A stretch of 42,685 nucleotides of DNA, from positions 188,211-230,895 of the forward strand of contig NZ_OLKL01000018.1 of NCBI RefSeq assembly GCF_900291015.1, given 5' to 3'. Shown piece after piece: positions 1-9,275 of the stretch. How positions within the stretch are numbered: the first letter of the stretch is position 1; each line of letters opens with the position of its first letter. The position numbers and the translations under genes were made by a program. The stretch comes from Pseudomonas persica (GTDB lineage Bacteria; Pseudomonadota; Gammaproteobacteria; Pseudomonadales; Pseudomonadaceae). The notes under the pieces are model-generated. The model did no database searches. It saw only the letters and a program-made list of their open reading frames with translations, and was not told the DNA's origin.

Positions 1-1
1 T

Positions 2-77
<76 letters not shown>

Positions 78-164
78 GTTTGAATACTGTGGCGTCTATG
101 CGGTGCAGTGGTGGTGAAGGTCTTCATGGCACTTCACGCCGATAGCGGTAAAAAGCTTCAAAAT

Positions 165-240
<76 letters not shown>

Positions 241-247
241 AACATGT

Positions 248-286
248 AACGCAGAAAGGAACCTTCGGGTTCCTTTCTGCGTTTTT
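248..286 (+). terminator. Rho-independent terminator of the tRNA-Gly transcript
   Basis: A perfect 16-bp stem (248-263 with 268-283) is closed by a TTCG tetraloop, and the T run continues to 286. This is a textbook intrinsic terminator directly after the second tRNA. Confidence 0.93.
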
Positions 287-306
287 GCATGGCTGATTTT
301 CCGGCG

Positions 307-336
307 ATGCCTGCGCGAACACCGCTGCGCAGGCAT
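307..336 (-). terminator. Stem-loop at the 3' end of the fimbrial adhesin gene
   Basis: A perfect 10-bp GC-rich stem (307-316 with 327-336) with a 10-nt loop lies 8 bp beyond the adhesin stop codon. No U-run follows on the minus strand, so it may stabilise the mRNA or act only as a weak terminator. Confidence 0.35.
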
Positions 337-344
337 TGCAGTAC

Positions 345-1427
345 TCAGCGATAACTGATGGTGAAGTCGAGCGCGCCTTTGGCCAGGCCAGGCGTAACCC
401 GGTCGTCGGTCTGGTAGAAATGTGCACGGTAGGGCAGGCGGGTGAGAGGGAGTTCGAGCTTTTTGTTGCTCGAGACGTGTTCCTGCAGGGGGACAGGAAC
501 ACCCAGGTCATCGGTTATCTGAATGCCGATGCCTTTCGCCGTCGAACCATTGCCCAGGCTGAACAGGCCCAGCTTCGGGTCGAGCGCCACCGAGCCGTCG
601 GTACCTGTCAGGTAGATGTAGGCGGTGGCGGTGCTTGCTGCGGGGTCGTCCTCGCAGTCACTCAAAGTGATATGGAAGGGCATGCTGGTTGTGGTGCTGC
701 CCTTTCTCGGGAAGTCCGCCACTGTGTGGCTGCCCAGGTCCACTGGGTCGGCACTGACGGCATCGCTTTTCAGCGTGCACTGTGCCTGGTGCAGATTGCC
801 GCTTGCCCGCAGGCGAAAGGCGTCAGGTACACCCGTGGTGCTGCCATGGGCCAGTTCTTCATCCAGCAGGATCGGCCCCGCCGCGATGGGGCCCGTCTTG
901 AACAGCGTGACCGTCATGTTTATCGGGCCGATAAACAGGGGGGTGATCATGGTGGTCTTGTTGGTGCCGTGGTAAGGCACGGTATTGTCGCTGCCGGTCG
1001 ATACGAAATTGTTGTTGGCTTGGGCGGCGAACGGCCAACCCATCTCGATCACCGCGCCAACCCCTGCGATCCGTGTTCTGATGACCCTGTTGGCGAAGCG
1101 CCCATTGCCCAGCCGCATAGGCAGGTTGTGGACGAATGGTGCGGTCTTATCGATGCGTGCTTCCAGCACTATATCATTGGAGTTGGTGCATTGGATGCGG
1201 GTGGATGCTGGGTCCAGCAGCGCGCCAAAGGTTTGGGAGGCGAATGGTTCACCGTCTGGCAGATCCCTTGGCACCCATACATTGGTGAAATCTGCTGTGA
1301 ACAGCGCGGGGCCAGTACCGTTCTGGGTGACGCAGCCTGATGCGGCATAGGCGGCTTGCAGGGGAATGAAAGGCAGGCTGGCGAACAGCAAGGCCGTTCG
1401 CAGGCGCGGGCGAGTGAAGGTTTTCAT
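345..1427 (-). CDS. Fimbrial tip adhesin (two-domain pilin-like protein)
   Basis: A 360-residue secreted protein, probably the tip adhesin of a chaperone-usher fimbria. A signal peptide ends near AAYAA (residues 25-29). An N-terminal receptor-type domain with Cys32 and Cys80 is followed, from about residue 210, by a pilin-type domain with Cys217 and Cys258 and the usual ending (GIGIQITDDLG at 299-309, FTISYR at the C-terminus). FimH-type adhesins have this lectin-plus-pilin build, and the length suits a two-domain subunit. The ATG at 1427 has AGGAA upstream and overlaps the usher stop by 4 bp, so the two are translationally coupled. The ligand cannot be read from sequence. The chaperone and pilin it needs are about 22 kb away at 25886-27208. 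Confidence 0.85.
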   Translation of the reverse strand: MKTFTRPRLRTALLFASLPFIPLQAAYAASGCVTQNGTGPALFTADFTNVWVPRDLPDGEPFASQTFGALLDPASTRIQCTNSNDIVLEARIDKTAPFVHNLPMRLGNGRFANRVIRTRIAGVGAVIEMGWPFAAQANNNFVSTGSDNTVPYHGTNKTTMITPLFIGPINMTVTLFKTGPIAAGPILLDEELAHGSTTGVPDAFRLRASGNLHQAQCTLKSDAVSADPVDLGSHTVADFPRKGSTTTSMPFHITLSDCEDDPAASTATAYIYLTGTDGSVALDPKLGLFSLGNGSTAKGIGIQITDDLGVPVPLQEHVSSNKKLELPLTRLPYRAHFYQTDDRVTPGLAKGALDFTISYR

Positions 1428-3949
1428 TGGTTGTTCCTGTCGGCGAGGGCTTGGCAGCGCAAGGTCTGCAGGCGGTAGCCTTGTTCAAGCGGCAAGGTGG
1501 CTGGTGTGATGTCGAAGCTGCATTGCTGCTCATTGCCTGCGGTCCACCTGGCCAGTAGTTGCTGGTTCTCAAGGTGGGTGGCCACCAGTGCCTGGCCGCC
1601 TTGGCCGACCACCGCCAGTTCCTGGCCTTGGGCATCGCTGACCTGTGCGCCGAACGGCAAGGGGCGGCCGTCTGCCTGCAACAGGGTCAGCACCAGGCGG
1701 TTGACCCGGCGCGCCTCGAATTCCGCCAGTACTACGGCGCCGCGGCGTGGCACCACCTGCGTGGCGCCGTTGTCGATTTCGATTTCCGGGTCGAGCTGGT
1801 CCAGTTGCAGCACCACGGGGTTGGCCCGGTACGGGCGCATGTAAGGTGCCAGGATATAGCCGTCGCGGTTGGTTCTACCCTGTTGTGCCTGGTTGACCCC
1901 TATCCCGGCGATATCTGGCACATGCACCACGGCGTTGGTTTCGCCTATGAACGGTGCCAGCAGCATGCCGCCGCCATGGGCCAGCAGGGCGCCGTTGGCG
2001 CTCAGCGACAGGCTGCGGTAGTCGGAGGCTTCGCTGTAGCCCATGCCGTAGTTGGCGTGGCGGCCCTGGTAGGCCAGCGACAGGCTGCCACTTTGCTGGG
2101 CGTCGTTGGCCAGTGTGGCCCGGTAGTTCAGGCGCCGCTCGTCGAAGTGGCCGCTGAGGCTGGCGCGTTCGCTGTATTTGCCTGCGCTGTGTTGCAGGTC
2201 GAACGTGGCGCTGGAGGCATGGGCGAAGTCCAGGGGCAGGGTGATGCCCAGGCCGATGATGCGGTCGTTGCTGCGCGAAGAAGAGAGTGATTGCGAGGCA
2301 AACAGGTTGAGGCTGATGTTGTGCGGCAATTGCGTGTTGTATTGCAGCTGATATTGGCGCCGTTGCAGGCTGCTGTGCCAGTAGTCGTCCTGGGACAGGG
2401 TGAGGCTGAGCGAGCCAGCATTGCCGAAGTGCTGGTACACCGACGCCTCCACCCGGCTGCGGCGGTTGCCCAGGTACAGGCTGGAGGCGTTGCGCTGCAG
2501 GACGGCCTCGTCGTAGTCGCGGTAGCCGACGGTGGAATAGCGGTAACCGGCAAAGCGCAAGTTGGTACCGCTGTCGAAGGCCTTGCCGTAGCGGGCCGAG
2601 AGGCTGTTGCCCTTCACTTCCCCCTGCGCCGGGCCAAGGTCGGTGGTGGCTTGCGTGACGTCCAGCGACAATGCGTCGAGTACCCCGAAGTCCCGCGCCA
2701 GGCCCAGGGTGGCGGCGCGGTAGTAGTCGCCACCGAGTATGCCGGTGTACAGCGTGCTGTCCCAGCCGATGCCCCGGGCCAGCGCAGCTTGCCACAGCGC
2801 TGGTGTGTCGGCCTGAGCGGCGCCGTGGTAGCGGCCCAGGGCCAGGTCGTAGCGCCACATGCCGGCGCGCATCAGGTTGCTGAGGGTCGAGTAAGGCTGG
2901 ATGAAGCGGCGCACCTGGCCATCGGCCTCGGTCAGCACCACTTCCAGTTCGCCACTGCTGGTGCCAACGGCCAGGTCATCGATTTCGTACGGGCCGGGGG
3001 CGACGAAGGTGGAGTAGAGCGGGTAACCGTTCTGCAGTACCTCCAGCTTGGCGTAGGTTTGCGCCACTCCGCGCAACACGGGGGCGTAGTTCTGCAGGGT
3101 GTCGGGCAGCATCCCGGTGTCGGAGGCCAGCTTCACGCCCTTGAACGGCAAGCTGCGAAAAACCTCACCCTGGGTGAAGGTTTCGCCGACGGTGAGGGTG
3201 CCCCAGCGCGCCGGCAGGTCGCGCTGGGCGTAGGTATTGCTGCGTGTCCAGCGCAGCTCGCCTTGCTGGTTCTCGCGCAGGGCCTGCTGGCTGCGCAGGC
3301 GCCAGCCGTACAGGTTGATGCCGCTGTTCAGGTACAGGTCCTGGCTATTGCGGCTGCCGCTGCCACGCCGGTTGCTGTGCTGGGCCGAGGCCTGGTAATT
3401 GACGAAAGCGGCATTGATGCCTTCGTCCCAGTGGCTTTCGGCGATGGCGCCGCTGGTGTCGCGGCGCAGGTAGGACTGCGGTATCGACAGGTTCAGGCGC
3501 AGCTTGCCGGTATCCAGGTCGGCACTGGCGCCAGCCAGCTGTGTGGCAAGGTCGATGCAGTTGCCTTCGTTGCCGGGTTGGCTAACGGCCAGGTGCTGTT
3601 CCCGCACGCCGACCTCTTCCAGCAGTTCGGCGTTCAGGCAGGGCACCAGGGCATGGCCGTCGCTGCTCTCGTTGAGCATGATCTCCCGTTTACCCTGCGG
3701 GCTGAGGTTGACGTACAACTCCAGGGTGTAGCGGCCAGCGGCGAGGGGCCGGTGTTCGGCCAGGGCGCGCAGGGCGAGGGCGCCGGCATCGGCGGGTTGG
3801 CCCGGGCTTTGGCGGATGAAGCCGGGGTCGAACTGCAGATCGGGCGGGGCGGCCACGGCGTGCAGGCTCAGCAGGCTGGCGCCGAGCGCGGGGAGGGGCA
3901 GAAAGCGCAGGCGTGACAGCGCCTGCCGGCGTTTGTGGGGCTTGAGCAT
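1424..3949 (-). CDS. Outer-membrane fimbrial usher (FimD/PapC family)
   Basis: An 841-residue usher that would receive chaperone-subunit complexes and thread the growing pilus through the outer membrane. After a basic signal peptide (MLKPHKRRQ, then a hydrophobic stretch ending AVAA) come the N-terminal domain (LQFDPGFI, YTLELYVN), a long beta-barrel with the plug region (PYEIDDLAVGTSSGELEVVL), and C-terminal plug-like domains with a Cys pair near residues 810 and 832. The length is typical. The ATG at 3949 was chosen because it gives the natural signal peptide; a GTG ten codons upstream (3979) is possible. Neither start has a convincing Shine-Dalgarno sequence. It overlaps the adhesin gene by 4 bp. 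A terminator at 4144-4182 separates it from the upstream RHS gene, so it would need its own promoter within 3950-4143; no clear one is seen. Confidence 0.93.
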   Translation of the reverse strand: MLKPHKRRQALSRLRFLPLPALGASLLSLHAVAAPPDLQFDPGFIRQSPGQPADAGALALRALAEHRPLAAGRYTLELYVNLSPQGKREIMLNESSDGHALVPCLNAELLEEVGVREQHLAVSQPGNEGNCIDLATQLAGASADLDTGKLRLNLSIPQSYLRRDTSGAIAESHWDEGINAAFVNYQASAQHSNRRGSGSRNSQDLYLNSGINLYGWRLRSQQALRENQQGELRWTRSNTYAQRDLPARWGTLTVGETFTQGEVFRSLPFKGVKLASDTGMLPDTLQNYAPVLRGVAQTYAKLEVLQNGYPLYSTFVAPGPYEIDDLAVGTSSGELEVVLTEADGQVRRFIQPYSTLSNLMRAGMWRYDLALGRYHGAAQADTPALWQAALARGIGWDSTLYTGILGGDYYRAATLGLARDFGVLDALSLDVTQATTDLGPAQGEVKGNSLSARYGKAFDSGTNLRFAGYRYSTVGYRDYDEAVLQRNASSLYLGNRRSRVEASVYQHFGNAGSLSLTLSQDDYWHSSLQRRQYQLQYNTQLPHNISLNLFASQSLSSSRSNDRIIGLGITLPLDFAHASSATFDLQHSAGKYSERASLSGHFDERRLNYRATLANDAQQSGSLSLAYQGRHANYGMGYSEASDYRSLSLSANGALLAHGGGMLLAPFIGETNAVVHVPDIAGIGVNQAQQGRTNRDGYILAPYMRPYRANPVVLQLDQLDPEIEIDNGATQVVPRRGAVVLAEFEARRVNRLVLTLLQADGRPLPFGAQVSDAQGQELAVVGQGGQALVATHLENQQLLARWTAGNEQQCSFDITPATLPLEQGYRLQTLRCQALADRNNQ

Positions 3950-4143
3950 GACGGATGCCTGGGTTGGACGGTGGAGCACGGCGGTTAGGCGGTGGCAAGC
4001 GAGGCGTGTTTGGCTAGGGCGAGGCGGTCGCTTGGTGGGGAGGGAGGATAAGGAGAAAGATGGGGGAGGGCTGTAGGGTTAGTCTGGGGAAATAAGGGAT
4101 AAATCGGCGGGGTTGTGGCCAGATTGACGAGAAAATGAAGTAA

Positions 4144-4182
4144 TTAAGAAAGGCGGTGATGCAGATAAAATCTGCATCACCG
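4144..4182 (-). terminator. Rho-independent terminator after the RHS gene
   Basis: A perfect 12-bp stem (4154-4165 with 4171-4182) with loop TAAAA. Read on the minus strand it is followed by CCTTTCTTAATTA. It lies 24 bp beyond the RHS stop codon and should stop transcription before the usher. The remaining intergenic DNA (3950-4143) shows purine-rich stretches but no recognisable gene. Confidence 0.75.
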
Positions 4183-4205
4183 AATTAGTTGCTACTCGAC
4201 TGGTC

Positions 4206-7200
4206 CTAAAGTTTCTCAAAAACAGCGCTGGCTTCACGATAGTTTGGGAAGGTTTTCGTCTTCCAGCCTGCTTCTGGACTATATATGGTTATTGTTTTGC
4301 CCTCTATTTTATATGAGCGACCGCTAGGCGGGGCGGGTCGGTTTTGAGTGTCAATATTATCCCATCCCTCATAATTAAAAGTAGGGGCTGGTGTTTCATT
4401 GTAGTCTGGTGGCGGAATTTCGGGGGATTTAGATTGCGAACTGCTTTGCAGACTCGTACGACGAGAACTCTGATTGAGCTCACCGATGTCTTGATCCTGC
4501 ATGGTTGAATCGACAGGATCCGTTTGTGCGGACTTGCTGTGTGTACTGTTGCGCCGCAGGGTTTCGCTATCACCATCCCCACCACCGTTCGCCGCAGTAA
4601 GCCTTTCTTTCCTGGCCGCCTTCGCCTTATTCATGCCGCCTTTGACCATCCCTGCCGTCAATGCCAATGTACCGGCAAGCGACAGTGACAAGGATGCGAT
4701 GCCAAGTTTCTTTTTCTTTTCCGGGTCTTTGACGAACTCGGCGGCAACCTGCGTCGCCGCAGATGCGAGCGTCGCGGTTACACCTACCGCCAGCACGCCA
4801 ATGACCAGCGGGGTGGCGGCACCCGCCGTGATCACGGCAAAGCCGACGGTCAGCGCCACGTTCATCACCAGCACGCCAATGTTCAGCCAGAATTCAGCAC
4901 CGCGTTTCTGCTTCTCTTTCTTCGGATCATCGTTCGAACCCCAGCCGCGGCTGTAATGCCCGGTGGGGTCCTGCCACATCACCGGGTTGCCCAGGCAGTA
5001 CACGTAAGGGTTGATACCCGCCACTTCAGGGGCCATGTTGTCCGGGCTGTGGAAGCGCATCAGGCCCGGATTGTAGGCGCGGTAACCACGCCCCAGCAGG
5101 TACCAGCCCAGCGCCTGCTCGCGTGCTTCGGCATTGAACCCCAGCAGGCCCAGCAGCTTGCCTTCCTGCAGTTCGCCATAGGCACTGTAGGCCGCTTCAT
5201 GCACCTCGTCATTGGCCGCGCATTCGGCGATTACACTGTTGTTGTTGCTGGCCATGTACAGGCGTGTTTCGTTGCCTTTGCCCGACTGTTGCAGCCCGAG
5301 CGGTACCTCGCCGCCATACAGGTACTCGGTAAGCACGCCGTCGCGCAGGGTACTGCTGACGCGATAACCCTCGTAGCGCCGTTGCTCCTCGCCCTGCGCG
5401 CCGTGGCGCACGCCCAGCAGCTGCCCGTGGCCGTCATAGCGGAAGCTGGCCAGGACCTTGCCATCGGGGGCCGTTGCGCTGGCCAGCTGGCCGCTATCCT
5501 CGTCGTACACCAGGCTGTTGCCCTGTTCGTCCTTCAGCATGTTGCCGTCGGCGTCGTAATCGTCCTTGGTGAACGTCACCAGTGCCGGGTAATCCGCTGT
5601 CAGCGTGTGGCTTACGCTTTTCAGCTGGAAGGGCGAATCTTCGAAGAACTCGTAGAAGGCTTCGTCGATCTCATCATCTGCGAACTCGGTCAGGCAGAAG
5701 TAGATGTTGTCGTAGTCATCAAATTCAAATGCCTGATTAATGATCGCACGGCCCTTGCTATTGGTCGGCAATACGCTGCCTTCACACCTGTGGTTGTACA
5801 GGCGATCGCGCTCATCGTATTCGAAGGTTTCCGTCAGTACCGGCTTACCGTCTTTGATCAGCGTGCGACGGTGCAGCATGTTATCGTCGCGCCACACTTG
5901 TTCGAGCGTGCGCTCATCGATAAGGGTTTCAAGCTCGCCCTTATCGGGGGTGGTTTCAACGTGGCTCAGTTTGAGGAGGCGCGAAGTTTCCCGGCCCCGA
6001 TGGTCATAAACCTGCGTGCACAGCAGTTGCTGTTTGCGGGTGGCCGCGGCGCTGCTGGTGGTCAGTGTCGTATGCAACAGGCCTGCACTGTTGTAAGTGA
6101 ACACTGCCCGCAGCGCGCCCTGAGTGATGGAACTCAGCCTGCCGAGGTCGTCATATTCATGGACCTTTCGGCTGTTGTCGCTGTCGTTGTTCTCCAGCAG
6201 GCGTCCTTGCAGCGAGGTGAGGAAATTACGCGTGTAGGTGTCGCCCGATTGTTTGTCTGCCCAGCTTTCACTGAGCAGGTAGCCCTGGTCGGTGTAGCTG
6301 TAGTTGCGTTTACCCTGCTCGTTTTCGGCTTCGGTAATGTCTGCCGAGGCCATGCTGTACTTGTACAGCGAAAGTTTCTGGTTTTTCCCTGCGGTAATAC
6401 GTGTTGGCGAGGTGCCGACCGCCAGATCGTATTCATAGCTGAAGGTACGGCCAGATTTCATGACCCGTTTTTCCGGCAGCATCCGTGAGTCGACGTACTC
6501 CCGCGTTTCCTGATATGGGCCAATGGTCATCGAGACCATGCGGTCGATGTCGTCGAACTCGCGGTTGCATACCGCACGTCCTTCAGCGTCTGGCTGCGCA
6601 TGCACCAGTATGCTGGTGGCCAGTTCATCGGTACTGTGCTGGGCGAACTTGCGGCTTAGCGCAGAGCGATCAGCGCGGTCGGTGCGTGTCATCCGCCCCC
6701 AGACGTCGTACTTGTAACCGGTGGTGCGCTTGTGTTCGGCACGGGCTGTTTGCTCGCCGCTTGTCGGTACACCGAAGGTATAGGTTTCTTCGACGCTACG
6801 CCCAAAGCCGTCATAGCGGTATGTGCGTGTCGATGCCGCGACGCCTTGCTCGTCCAGCATTTGCACGTGCTCGGGTTTGTCGAAGCGGTTGAAGGTGGTG
6901 ACGCTCTGGTTTTTACGCACACCAGGTTGATCCGGGTGTTCCTCCCAGGAGGTGACGATATCCCCCTCGCTGCCGAACGGGGACTGTTCGGTGAATACGG
7001 TCACCTGGTCCGCGCGGACGGTGGCGTAACGGTTGCCCCAATTGTCGTATCGATGCTGGCTGGTCAAGGCCAGCGTGCGGTCGGGCAGGTGGTCGTAGGT
7101 CGTTTCTGTTTCCAATTGACCGAAGGCGTTGTACGCGGCCGAGTAGGTCTGATACGTCTGCTTTTGCCCGGTGCGCGAAGCCACCCCATCGCATACCCGC

Positions 7201-9275
7201 TCTTCCTTGATAGTGCGGTTGAGGCCGTCGAGCAACACGCGGCTGATCACGCCCTGGTTGTTTTCGGTTTCCTGGCAATTCTGCTCAGCCGACACCCTAT
7301 AGCGGTAGTGGACTGTGGCGCGTCGTTCGGCATCGTCCGGCGCGGAGGTTTCGCTGGTCAGCCGATTGCTCGTGTCATAGCTGAAGCGCGTGACCATCTG
7401 GTGAATGTCGACGTTTTCCAGCACCTGGCCTGTCAGCGGATGCCGGCTTTGTTTCGACACCTTCCTGCTCAGGTTGTGCCCGGTGGTCGTTTGTGTCGTC
7501 TGCAGGACATCGCCGAATGCCTGGTGACGGTCGTGGCTGAACTTCCACTCAAGCGTGGTGGTGGTGTCGGCCAGCACTTTGCCCAGGTTCGTCCCGTCAT
7601 GATCGCCATGTAACGTGGTTTCGCGTTTGCTCATGCGTCCATGCAAATGCGCATTGCCGGGGGTGTCGAGGTAGCTACGCTTGACCGTGCTGAGGGAGCG
7701 CAGGGCTTGTGGGTCGGAGGTGTCCGATAGTACTTCCTGCTCGATGGCCAGCCATGTCGAGGCGATTTTGCCGTGTTCGGGCAGGTCGGCACGGCCTTCC
7801 AGAATATCCAGCGCTTTATAGGTGAAATCCGTGCGCATCGGAATCGCCCCTTGGACAACCTTGGCAAGCGTACTCGGGTAGACTGTCTGGCTTTTCACCT
7901 GTTTCTTGAAGCCGTTAGGCTCGGCTGGGCATTTGCCGGCTTCGCCTTTGGCGTCGAAGTATTCCAGCACGGTGTACGAGCCGTCCGCTCTGACTTCCTT
8001 GGTGAGATTGCCGTCGGCGTCGTATTCGGTGGTGATGACTTCCGAGCGTCTTTTATTGGCATCATCCACCAGTTCCCAGGTAGTCGTGACCGTTCTGGCC
8101 ATCAGGAAAATGGTCGGCTGCTTGTCGAAGGGGGCGCCCGGTTCGCCATGATAGTCCATTCGGGTTCGGGTCACTTCCTTGCCCTGAACGCGGGTTTCCA
8201 TGGTGGTGCGGTGGAAACGGTCGTACTGGATCGTGACGATACGGTCGGCCTGGCCCGCACAACGTTGGGTAGTCGTGCACCAATAGCTGTAGCTTGGGTC
8301 GACGATGTTGTACAAATTGTCGCGGCCGTTGTTGCGCCAGGTAATGTCGCTGCCGTTGCCCATGTAGTTTTCAACGGAGTAGTCATAGTCCGTGCGCATT
8401 TCAGGCTGGCCGTGCCCAGGCAGAACGCGATGGCGCTTGACGCGTGGCAGTTTCTTGTCGGTGCCCGGCAATGCATGGCCAGGGTCACCGTCAACGCCAT
8501 ACTCCACGTGTTCTACCGCTCCTGTTGGCCAGATCACTCTGGTTATACAGGTTTGCCCATGCACGGTCTGGTAGTCGAACGCCCACTGGGTCTGGTCGGG
8601 CATGACGGCGTACTGCAGTTGCCGCCCCTTGAATGTGAACAAGTGGCTAGCCCGGACATCCTCGGCGTCCGGGTAGCGGGTGAACACGGTAGCGCCGCCG
8701 TATGTCACCTCCAGCAGCCGGCGGCCTTTGCCGGGGCCGTCGGGATGGCCGTCGCGTACGTCAGTCAAACAGAACCAGCCGGGCGCAATCGGGTTGCTGG
8801 CATACGTCAGCTCGATCCATTGCCCGCTCGGTGCGTAGATTCGCGTCGGCAAGGCCACACGCTGTCTGCCTTCGCCCATGCTTTCGAGCACTTCGACCAC
8901 GCCGGTGCGGTGTACGACGCGGAAGCGACCGTCACCATCCTTGTGGAAATGAAAGGTATCGAGCTTCTTTTCGCTGATGCTGTCGATGCCATCCACGGTG
9001 AACTGTTCACCGGTGGAGAGTGACAGGGCGCCCCCGCCTTCAGGGTAGGCATGCTCGACAAAGCGGGAAAGGTTCAAGTCCCAGCCTTCGCCGTAACCGA
9101 CATCGCCTGCACCTATTGAGTTGTAAGCGAGGACCAGCTCGAGATTGGGCCCTGTACCGCTATTGGCGACCAGTTCAGGGATTGCGATGCTCAGCCCATA
9201 TTGCCCGGTACGTTCATCGACACGGTTTTTGACCGCGAAGTTGTTGGCGTTGGAGTACGCGGCCATGCTGCTCAT
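4206..9275 (-). CDS. RHS/YD-repeat toxin-like protein with C-terminal variable tip
   Basis: A 1689-residue RHS protein without signal peptide or PAAR domain. The N-terminus (RVDERTGQYGLSI, LAYNSIGAGDVGYGEGWDLN) resembles the start of SpvB/TcB-type shells. Many YD repeats follow (YDNWGNRY, YDGFGRSVEE, YDVWGRMTR, YDDLGRLSS). The RHS core spans about 1277-1440 and ends RFHSPDNMAP...NPYVYCLGNP...DPTGH. RHS proteins form a beta-cage enclosing a cleaved C-terminal toxin. Here the tip is 249 residues: hydrophobic stretches near 1463-1511 and 1525-1544, a polar Ser/Gln linker, and a final 50 residues of unknown fold. The tip DNA is AT-rich, as expected of an exchanged module. The ATG at 9275 has AGGTGA upstream and overlaps the preceding stop by 4 bp. 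No immunity gene follows. Toxicity is inferred. Confidence 0.85.
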   Translation of the reverse strand: MSSMAAYSNANNFAVKNRVDERTGQYGLSIAIPELVANSGTGPNLELVLAYNSIGAGDVGYGEGWDLNLSRFVEHAYPEGGGALSLSTGEQFTVDGIDSISEKKLDTFHFHKDGDGRFRVVHRTGVVEVLESMGEGRQRVALPTRIYAPSGQWIELTYASNPIAPGWFCLTDVRDGHPDGPGKGRRLLEVTYGGATVFTRYPDAEDVRASHLFTFKGRQLQYAVMPDQTQWAFDYQTVHGQTCITRVIWPTGAVEHVEYGVDGDPGHALPGTDKKLPRVKRHRVLPGHGQPEMRTDYDYSVENYMGNGSDITWRNNGRDNLYNIVDPSYSYWCTTTQRCAGQADRIVTIQYDRFHRTTMETRVQGKEVTRTRMDYHGEPGAPFDKQPTIFLMARTVTTTWELVDDANKRRSEVITTEYDADGNLTKEVRADGSYTVLEYFDAKGEAGKCPAEPNGFKKQVKSQTVYPSTLAKVVQGAIPMRTDFTYKALDILEGRADLPEHGKIASTWLAIEQEVLSDTSDPQALRSLSTVKRSYLDTPGNAHLHGRMSKRETTLHGDHDGTNLGKVLADTTTTLEWKFSHDRHQAFGDVLQTTQTTTGHNLSRKVSKQSRHPLTGQVLENVDIHQMVTRFSYDTSNRLTSETSAPDDAERRATVHYRYRVSAEQNCQETENNQGVISRVLLDGLNRTIKEERVCDGVASRTGQKQTYQTYSAAYNAFGQLETETTYDHLPDRTLALTSQHRYDNWGNRYATVRADQVTVFTEQSPFGSEGDIVTSWEEHPDQPGVRKNQSVTTFNRFDKPEHVQMLDEQGVAASTRTYRYDGFGRSVEETYTFGVPTSGEQTARAEHKRTTGYKYDVWGRMTRTDRADRSALSRKFAQHSTDELATSILVHAQPDAEGRAVCNREFDDIDRMVSMTIGPYQETREYVDSRMLPEKRVMKSGRTFSYEYDLAVGTSPTRITAGKNQKLSLYKYSMASADITEAENEQGKRNYSYTDQGYLLSESWADKQSGDTYTRNFLTSLQGRLLENNDSDNSRKVHEYDDLGRLSSITQGALRAVFTYNSAGLLHTTLTTSSAAATRKQQLLCTQVYDHRGRETSRLLKLSHVETTPDKGELETLIDERTLEQVWRDDNMLHRRTLIKDGKPVLTETFEYDERDRLYNHRCEGSVLPTNSKGRAIINQAFEFDDYDNIYFCLTEFADDEIDEAFYEFFEDSPFQLKSVSHTLTADYPALVTFTKDDYDADGNMLKDEQGNSLVYDEDSGQLASATAPDGKVLASFRYDGHGQLLGVRHGAQGEEQRRYEGYRVSSTLRDGVLTEYLYGGEVPLGLQQSGKGNETRLYMASNNNSVIAECAANDEVHEAAYSAYGELQEGKLLGLLGFNAEAREQALGWYLLGRGYRAYNPGLMRFHSPDNMAPEVAGINPYVYCLGNPVMWQDPTGHYSRGWGSNDDPKKEKQKRGAEFWLNIGVLVMNVALTVGFAVITAGAATPLVIGVLAVGVTATLASAATQVAAEFVKDPEKKKKLGIASLSLSLAGTLALTAGMVKGGMNKAKAARKERLTAANGGGDGDSETLRRNSTHSKSAQTDPVDSTMQDQDIGELNQSSRRTSLQSSSQSKSPEIPPPDYNETPAPTFNYEGWDNIDTQNRPAPPSGRSYKIEGKTITIYSPEAGWKTKTFPNYREASAVFEKL

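Noticed and set aside
2291..3916. Long plus-strand open frame (541 codons) opposite the usher
   Set aside because: Antisense frame caused by high GC at third positions; composition is Val/Gln/Gly/Ala-rich with no domain, and the usher on the other strand is unmistakable.
4956..9023. Long plus-strand open frames opposite the RHS gene
   Set aside because: They mirror YD-repeat coding and have no recognisable motif or ribosome binding site.
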